Source: Cryptomeria japonica
Lineage: Eukaryota; Streptophyta; Pinopsida; Cupressales; Cupressaceae
NCBI RefSeq assembly: GCF_030272615.1
Contig: NC_081408.1
Location: 767,845,330 to 767,909,329, forward strand
Reading direction: 5' to 3'
DNA length: 64,000 nucleotides
Part shown: positions 56,828 through 64,000 of the stretch, piece after piece
Numbering within the stretch: position 1 is the first letter of the stretch
Layout: every line of letters starts with the position of its first letter
Notes under the pieces: generated by a model
What the model saw: only the letters and a program-made list of their open reading frames with translations
Database searches by the model: none
Told to the model about the DNA's origin: nothing
Program-made: the position numbers and the translations under genes

Positions 56828-57181
56828 TATTAGGATTAATGATAGTCCCAAATATACTGAGAGGGGGGGGGGGGGGGGGTGAATCAGTATCTAATCGGTG
56901 ACCAGAATATTTAAACTTATTAAGAACTTTCATCCCAAAACAATGAACCGGTAAATAAGAATTAATGCAGTAAATAGGAACAATAAAGAAAACATAGAAA
57001 ACACACCATAACACAAGATGTTTAATGAGGAAACCAGGTGTGGGAAAAACATCGATGGGATTTGTGACCCACAATATTAACTCACTGGCCAATGAATAAA
57101 TATTACTTACAATGAGGGGCTTGCACATGCAGGAAGGCCAATTGCCTAGAGCACATTGCTCAATAATTATCACACTGACTA
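56828..57181 (-). repeat. NA-5 right (5') LTR, inner part
   Basis: It aligns with the left LTR up to the insertion at 57182. It includes a run of 17 G at 56863-56879 within the hairpin loop (56853-56891). Confidence 0.9.
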
Positions 57182-58567
57182 TGTCACAACCCTCCTTTAT
57201 CACTTTTTGATTTGATACAATTCTATTATATTTTTTTTGGTTGAGCTATTGAAAATAATTGAATGAATATTATAAAAGAATAAATAATGGACCCACATAC
57301 ACACTTGGAGAATATAATTCAAAAGGCATTATTTATTTTTATTTTTATTCCCAATTATGGCACATGTCGTAGGAGGAATTAGAAGCTTCTAGAGGAATCT
57401 TCAATACCTTGCATGTAACTCCCCCACTAGGATATCAATCAAATTTGCATGAGTCCAATATTGGAAAAAGAATCTCATTCTTAATTAATTTCTCTAGAGA
57501 GTGGAATTAAGGGATTTTTCCTATATATTGTATACAAGTATTCAAAAGAGGGAGTTGGTTATTCTTTGAAGAAAGTTTTCTCAAATAGTTTGTTTTAGTA
57601 GTCATATTTTTTCATTTTGGAAGAATAGTTAAGGTTGTTTTGAAGAATTTTGTTCCAAGCTTGCAAGGAAGGATCAAGGAAGGCTAGACTTGAAGATTTG
57701 GAGAGGATTCAACATCAAAAGGCTTCTCCATGTTCCCTCTTTGCATTTGTTAATTCCTTACGTAAATTATTTTTATTTTCAAAGGAAATATCTCCTCCTA
57801 GATTCTTTAGTTGAATATAGCTTTCTGAAAGAAATCATTTCTTAATTGTTAGATAGAAAGGAAATCTATTTTTTCATTAAAGAAATGCAGTGATAAAAAT
57901 TTCTTTTCTTTTTAAAATACAATTGCAAATTTCTCTTTATTTGTTAATCTATTTATTTAATCTATTTAAAAGAAAGAAATTAGATTTTGCTTTTCTATTT
58001 TTTTTAATTCTAGAGAAGATCTTGAATAAAAAAAAAAAAAAGATAAATCATGCCTTTCAATAACTCTATTTATTTCTTTTGAAAAACTCAACTTTTTTTT
58101 CCTATCTATATAAATAATTTTTTTTCTCTCTATGCATATAATCATTTGTATTTAGGAATCTCACTATGAGAAATAGTATATCAAGTATGAATTCTCCTCG
58201 TTATTGTTCTATTATTCATTTATTCCAGAAATCTCTCTCTGTGAATATTATTTTCCCGAAAATCTCTCAAAGAAAGTTGTTTATCTCAACATAATAGCAA
58301 AATTGTTGGATATGATCTCTGTGAAATCAAAATTTAAACATTTGCCTATCTCTATGATAATCTAGTTATCTGTTATATTGTTTATTAACTTTTTTTTATA
58401 TCATTAAATAAACTGGAATGAAAACATATATATATATATATATTATTAATTTATACAAAAAAAAGGTAATAAACAAATGAGTTAAAGTAAATTCTTTATG
58501 CACGAAGTATTATAGGGCATTGTGTAGGGGGGGAGGCGACGTAAATGTAACCGCCGGGGAAGAGGTA

Positions 58568-58623
58568 CCCTCCACTTCCCCTGTGATCACTGTTACGACA
58601 GTGACCGCAGGGGGAGTGGAGGG
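58568..58623. repeat. GC-rich hairpin
   Basis: Two 26-nt arms (58568-58593 and 58598-58623) match as inverted repeats at 23 of 26 positions around a 4-nt TACG loop. It lies in a GC-rich 190-bp patch (58515-58705) within AT-rich DNA. Confidence 0.85.
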
Positions 58624-60315
58624 TCCCACAGTGTCCCCTCACCTCTGCGGGCCTGCACCTGCAGGTCCATAGGAGTGATGGGACCTGTGGCCCCCACCCC
58701 CCATTAACTCTTAAAAACAAGTTTCATTTTTTTTTTATTATTTAGATTTTTCTTGTATATATTAAATTGCAAATTAAAAATTGTTAATAATTGCTTTAGT
58801 TTAAATTTTAAATTAGTAAATTAAACTTAGGAAAATTTATAAATAATTAGGATCATTGTGTAGTAAATTTGTAATTTTAAATTAATGTATATAATTGGAA
58901 TCTCTCAATCCATTTTAGATTTATTGGGTTACTTGGTTGGTAATTTTAGGTTCATTTAAAACAATTAAGTCATATTATTATGATTTGATCCAAACTAATT
59001 GCTCATTTTGAACTAGTAACTCTATAATTAATTATTCTCGTGATAGAAGTAAACGTTGATTAATTTTGCATGTAAATGACACTATTTTTACATCATACGA
59101 ATTACTTATATATTAATTTGCATTCATTGATGAGCAAGTTACATTTCCATCATCTTCATGCAAGTTACACATTTTAATATGCGAGTTCATAATTGTCGTT
59201 ATCATGCAATTATATATTAAATAGTTTAGTTGTAGAAGAATGGTATTTTATCAAGTGGTACTTGAATGCCATCAAAGTAGTTATTTCAATTAATTGAACT
59301 TTGCAATGTCCAATTATGTACATTCAATTCATAATTGTTTTCAAGCATGATGTTTTTCATAGCTTCTTAGTTAGAAAACTAAATAAAGGAAGTCGGAAAA
59401 CCTAAACCTAGCAGCGTTCGGTATATACAGTGCCTCCGGGTCACGCTTACGGGTAATGCCATCATGTTGAACTACTGCACTTAATGCCTAATAAAGCTAC
59501 ATCAACGACGTTTGTGGCATCATCCCTATAAATCATCGGGGAGTAATAAGGGACACTTGGAAGTTAAAATCCAAGGGGTGGGTAATCCCCCTTGGATCGA
59601 TAATCTAATAAGATAATCCTTAAATGATTTTACATCCTCTGAGGTAAACCATAGTAAACCCCCTTTAAGGTTGATTGAGTGAAATGCTTTTATGAAATTG
59701 ATTTAATCTCGAAGAGTTGTTGATGATTGGCAATTGGGTCAAAGGTGACGCTTATGATAGGAATTAAGATCTAGTTGTTTTAGGCCACAAGCAATAGGCC
59801 ATCTTGAGCCTTTGCTTAAGTGCTACCACCGTGGGTAGCAACCGTAGAGAAACTATCTAGGACATTGACCCTAGAAAGGGTTGTGTACCCACTAATGAGT
59901 TTACATCAAACCATAGAGTAGAAAATAGAACTACATACTTTATGCCTTGATCCCGTGCCGAAACGGGTATGTAGGCAGTCTAGGGAAGGAGTTGTCCCTA
60001 GTACTCAGGCGTTCATGGATGGGGTCTAGGTTTGGTAAGAAGAAGGATTGAGAAGAATCCTAATTTGAAAGATAAGTATAATAAAAAGGAAAAAAGTAAT
60101 TCAATGCATACTCGGAAGGAATCCCGCATGGATTCGCTTGACTTCTCGAGGCTTTAAGCCAAATTCCGAGGTAGAATTCAAGCTTGTATTATGTTATTTT
60201 GATTTCTCCTAAGGACGGCGACCTCGGTGCACTCCTATTATAAGAGTGTAGTACTTAGTGAGTGACTCAGGACCCAAATGGTCCCTATGAGTCTAAGTCT
60301 CTGGTCAGAGCACCT

Positions 60316-60469
60316 CCTATCCCAATTGGATAGATGCCTACCCCGTTTGGGTAGATGCCTATCTCATATTGGATAGATGAAACCTTATGTCCTGTATAGA
60401 TAGATGCCTAACCCGTATGGTTATATGCTCATACCGGATGAATGAATGCCTAATCCAAATGGATGGATG
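60316..60469 (+). repeat. Seven-unit array of about 21 bp with internal palindromes
   Basis: Units start CCTA(T/C)CC and end GG(A/G)TAGATG. Five are exactly 21 bp, one is 22 and one 27. Most units are small inverted repeats such as CTACCCCGTTTGGGTAG. Confidence 0.8.
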
Positions 60470-60563
60470 CCCAGAGTATGCGATTGAATCAAACACAAAT
60501 GATTAAATTAAAAAAAAAAAAAGAGGTCAATTTTTGTTGAGTTAAGTATAGTGGGTTATTATA

Positions 60564-61009
60564 GACTACAAAAGTGGATTATGAAATCCAATATAATGTA
60601 CTACTTCAAATTAGCATCAACTATGCCAGGTTCAGTACCGGTTTAAGCTCATTCCATTACCAAAACCTTCGTTGTCAACTATATCACCTTATACACAATT
60701 TTCATACATATATTCTCTCCATGCATACCACCTTACTACACAAAATGACCTATAAGATCCCATACATATATATGACTCTTTTACAATATGCCATGTCAGC
60801 TTTACAAAAGATAATTACATTTAAATACAATGAACAAAAGTTTATTCCCTGTCAGCTGGGGTGCCAGTATGCATTGTTGCCACTGTCGGTGAAGTGTTTT
60901 TCAGTGCCAATAACTGTCGATGGCTTACCAAATGAGTTCCAGAAGGTTGCCAAATGGTTTCCATCAATGACAACACCAACTATTCTCATAAGAGTTTAGA
61001 ATGCCAACA
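60564..61009 (-). repeat. NA-5 right (5') LTR, outer part
   Basis: It resumes the LTR after the insertion and matches 51153-51597 closely, ending TGCCAACA. Confidence 0.9.
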
Positions 61010-61014
61010 ATTAT

Positions 61015-61599
61015 CATGTTTAGAAATGGACAAGTGGTTAGTTTAAGTGATGGCGTTGAGATACCCTAGGGAAGGTAGACGATTATTGTATTTTATTTCC
61101 GGTTGCATATTATGGTTTGTATGTTATTTCTATGATGTGTAATTGTATGTTGAGTGTTAAAGATTATTAAATGCATAGGAGTAGTTGATTATATATGTTG
61201 CATTAGTTTATATGATGTTAAAAGAAATTGTTCTCTCTATTTTTTGCATGTTAGTTATTGTATTTCTCTAGGGTATTTTGGTGGGCATTACATAGAGGGA
61301 TTATGTTAACATCTAGATAAGTGGAAAATATAGCCTTCATTCATTCCTCTAGGATTTACCAAATTTTCCATGCAGGAGAGTAATTATTATCCTCTCTTTT
61401 CTTTTTGTGTTCCTCATATTGGATCTTATACCACCTCTCCTTTATTTTTAGCACATCATTTTATTCATCTGCATTTCTTAGGAGGTCCTCCTCATTGTCC
61501 AATTCATGTGATGGTGTCTTCGCCTTTCGAAGATTCTAGACAAACCACTCAGAGTCATAAAATCTATACTTAACTTGGAGAAGTCTATACTTATTCAAC
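61015..61599. other. No gene seen; continuation of the left flank of NA-5
   Basis: This is the DNA into which NA-5 inserted. No ORF is supported. Confidence 0.4.
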
Positions 61600-62905
61600 A
61601 TAGACTCAAGGATTTTATATGCTATTCTATTCAAGAAATGATACATCCCAATCACAACTTGTGATAGGATCATTCATCCTTCCTTATTAGCTCCAAAAAT
61701 CCAAAGACTTGTCAACTTCAACTAACTGATGTATAATCTCAAATAGGGCAACCCTATCTTGAATAGTAATGGGTAAGTGTCAAGGAGTGACAAGGCTACC
61801 AAACACCCTAATAAATATATGATCCTTGAGGTAGAACCATGATCCCCAATTGTGAGGAATATCCAATTCAGGTTTAAGGTCCTTGGGTCTCAAAAAAAAC
61901 TTTGGCTCTTTGTCTTAGACCCCATCTAACCTCCTTTTGAACAATACTTAAGAGATTTCTAACAAAAATATTTTCAAAAGTTAAATAGCTAGACTCATTC
62001 ATATGTGAGTCCCAAATGTAAGTCTATTCTTGGACTAGGAGTTGCTCCCCTTTAACCATAGTTGTTACTTGTAGGTTTGGATGCCAAACCTTGAGGCCCT
62101 TATACAAAAATAAATGCATCAACAAAGAATAATACCTGGAACCTGATGAATTTCTAGCTTTGAAATCACAGAGGGCATTATGAAGACCCTCAACCAACAA
62201 GGAAGCAAAATCAAAAGGCCTAATGATATCCCTACTTTAGATATCCATACATATTACCAACATCCAATTAGGAATCAAATCCCTTGCATCTTTGGCACAC
62301 ACATGGCATAGGGCATAATATGTGTTTGTGAAATAGCCAACAAACATATCAGTACTATAGGGGGCAACTTGTTGTGGAGACAATTTTCATTCATCTCCCA
62401 TCATCCTCATAGGTCTGAATGATGCCAAATTTATTCTATATAGCTTCTCATTCTTCTGGTATTTTGCCTCCAACTCTTGTGGATTGATAGTCCAATCCGT
62501 ATTTGGGTTGAGAAGAAAGACTACATTGATGACATCCCTTGTAATTTAGGTGATTTTTCCATCCTCACTAGCCATGATCTCTCTAGTATCTGGCTTGCAA
62601 GTCGTATCTATGGTAGTGACCAACTCAATATTGACATAAACATTTGGAACCACAAGCCTGCCAAGATTGCAATTCCAGATGTTTGAAACTAGAATCCTTT
62701 CTTTCTTTTTATTGTATCCTCTTCTCCAAAGGCTAAAACCTCGAGGTGGAATCAGTACATCCCTAATTCTAGCTGAGTGGTCAATGATAAAATCAGCAGG
62801 CCTAGACCCCTACTTTGACCTCTTCTGTGTTTCAAATGATCCAGGAAGCTGTACAATTATCTCTTCTAAGAATTTCCTCTTTCCCAAGATGGAAGATTAT
62901 GCCAT
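61600..62905 (-). pseudogene. Decayed unrecognised ORF
   Basis: From about 62905 the minus strand reads one long frame with only a few stops: RKFLEEIIVQLPGSFETQ, ADFIIDHSARIRDVLIPPRG, LVVPNVYVNIELVTTIDTT, DVINVVFLLNPNTDWTINP, DARDLIPNWMLVICMDI, FDFASLLVEGLHNALCDFKA. After a frameshift at an A/T run near 61890 it continues DIPHNWGSWFYLKDHIFIRV and DRVALFEIIHQLVEVDKSL. That is about 430 codons. Stops sit where Gln or Trp would fit. I cannot name the family. It may be an accessory ORF of a retroelement or an old gene copy; no LTR is matched to it. Confidence 0.6.
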
Positions 62906-62929
62906 TTTTTCAGGGTTAGGGTTTTAGTC

Positions 62930-64000
62930 AAACCTATTGAAGCATTGGCTAGGATTTTTGAAATTTATCTCAAACTATAACTTAAGTATTCATATTTTCA
63001 TCCACAATCTAGAATTACACAAAGAAGGAGAAAAGGTTACCAAGGACTGCAACAAGAGTGTTGGTGATAACCCTCTCGCATAGACCCTAAATATGATAGC
63101 AGAGAGTTATGAAGAAATTCAAATCATGTCTAAAGCATTGCAAATATGAAATTGAGCAAAGACAATGCTGATGTAGCCAAGAAATTCAGGATTACAATGA
63201 GCAATTGAATTCATTTACTGCAAGCACATAAGTTGGTTTTATGGTGGGGAATAGCTATTAGAATTCAAATTTGAACGTTGGGGCCCCAACAACACAATCC
63301 ATTTTTGTCGGTGATAAATAAAAACTTGGCATGTAGAGGAGTTTATTCTTTTTATTTACCATCACTTTACAAGTCTCCTTGGCACTACATAATTAGCTCA
63401 GTCGCACATCTCTATTCAATCGCGCAACTATGCAAAGATCTCAGCCATGGATCTACCACAAAAGAATCGGTGTTTACCTCATTTAGAAGTCAAGACCATA
63501 GGACCCACATCCCTGTTACATGGCCCGACAACCCATTTTTTCATTCTTTTATTATTCCAAATGTACGACATCATCTTCTGTGGGACATACATGCCACATC
63601 CGTAGTAGAGTTGCGGAGTTAGCCTTTGTACGCATGTTGAATTAATCACACAATATCGTGAGCATCTTGTCTGTCGATATAATGTAAGGTGATCATGAGA
63701 TACTGCATATAAGAAGCGAGCATATTGGGCCCACTCCTCTACCATGTCATCCATCCTATCATCTGTCATCTGTCTTCTCATCCAAGTCATGTATAATCAT
63801 CATTGGTAGGTCCCACACACCATGTAAGTGGGAGGTGTTGTTTAATTAACCTATATGAACATCTTCATTCAATCGCGTAGTTACATGATGATCTAGGCCG
63901 TCATATCATAAAAAATGATTCCTCGTTAAGGTGGTGAATACCTCGAGAACATCAGGCCCACCCTATCTACATGTCCATAGGTACCCATTAGGCGATAATT
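62930..64000. other. No gene seen
   Basis: Unassigned. Two similar phrases containing TTCAATCGCG lie near 63415 and 63869. Confidence 0.4.

Larger units (their letters stand above)
57182..60563 (+). mobile_element. Probable solo LTR (3.4 kb) splitting NA-5 LTR
   Basis: It begins TGTCACAACCC and ends GGGTTATTATA, an imperfect inverted terminal pair, and is flanked by identical 5-bp duplications GACTA (57177-57181 and 60564-60568). It has no ORF, primer site or PPT. A TATA-like CTATATATTGTATAC lies near 57520. A single long LTR left after recombination of a Ty3-like element is the simplest reading; a non-coding element with unseen short LTRs is the alternative. Orientation is inferred from the TATA-like site. 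Confidence 0.75.
50813..61009 (-). mobile_element. NA-5, two-ORF non-autonomous LTR element with nested solo LTR
   Basis: Same family as NA-2. The left LTR is 50813-51597 and the right LTR 56828-57181 plus 60564-61009. The flanks GTTAT (50808-50812) and ATTAT (61010-61014) fit a 5-bp duplication with one G/A change. Without the 3.4-kb insert it is about 6.8 kb, close to NA-2. ORF2 carries a further short insert. Confidence 0.92.

Noticed and set aside
58427-58442. AT dinucleotide run as a possible origin or regulatory site
   Set aside because: An ordinary microsatellite in AT-rich plant DNA.
60301-60480. Spaced repeats considered as a CRISPR array
   Set aside because: Units are 21 bp without unique spacers, in eukaryotic retroelement DNA.

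Overview
The window is plant nuclear DNA. It is A+T-rich and made almost entirely of old, nested LTR retrotransposons; I recognise no cellular gene, rRNA, tRNA or CRISPR array. The very long stacked elements and the gag and LTR styles suggest a large repeat-rich plant genome, most likely a gymnosperm. That assignment is inference.

Five elements (called NA-1 to NA-5 here) share one unusual plan: LTRs beginning TGTTGG, a tRNA-iMet-type primer site (TGGTATCAGAGCC), ORF1 (coiled coil plus CCHC zinc knuckles), ORF2 (an unrecognised protein of roughly 1000 codons), a polypurine tract AAAGGGGGAG, and no reverse transcriptase or integrase. NA-1 (minus, 1-3494) runs off the left edge. NA-2 (plus, 7193-13841) is the best preserved, with TSD CAATG. 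NA-3 (plus, 26738-35565), NA-4 (minus, 40662-47989) and NA-5 (minus, 50813-61009) are more decayed. An autonomous Ty1/copia relative (Cop-1, 19131-23598) carries the same PPT block and LTR-end hairpin, so it or its relatives could have supplied the missing enzymes.

Layout. 1-3494: NA-1, inserted in an outer gag-only Ty3-like element (Gyp-A). 3495-4324 and 18085-19130: the two halves of Gyp-A gag, split by Gyp-B (4325-18084, TSD ACAAG). Gyp-B gag is in turn split by NA-2. 19131-23598: Cop-1, inserted in the Gyp-A tail. 23599-26737: no gene, with a minus-strand LTR-like piece and an AT-rich block. 26738-35565: NA-3. 37394-39132: a decayed unrecognised ORF (minus). 39990-47989: an LTR fragment and NA-4, whose left LTR is shared with a second internal region. 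47990-50812: flank with a 21-bp phased array. 50813-61009: NA-5, with its right LTR split by a 3.4-kb probable solo LTR (57182-60563, TSD GACTA). 61600-62905: another decayed unrecognised ORF (minus). 62930-64000: nothing recognised.

All coding regions are broken. In-frame stops fall mainly where a Gln, Trp or Arg codon is expected (C-to-T or G-to-A change), as expected from decay of heavily methylated DNA. The most interesting signals are the two-ORF NA family, a covarying C-loop hairpin at the LTR 3' end in all NA families and the copia element, a conserved inverted repeat spanning the PPT/LTR junction, and two arrays with 21-bp period.
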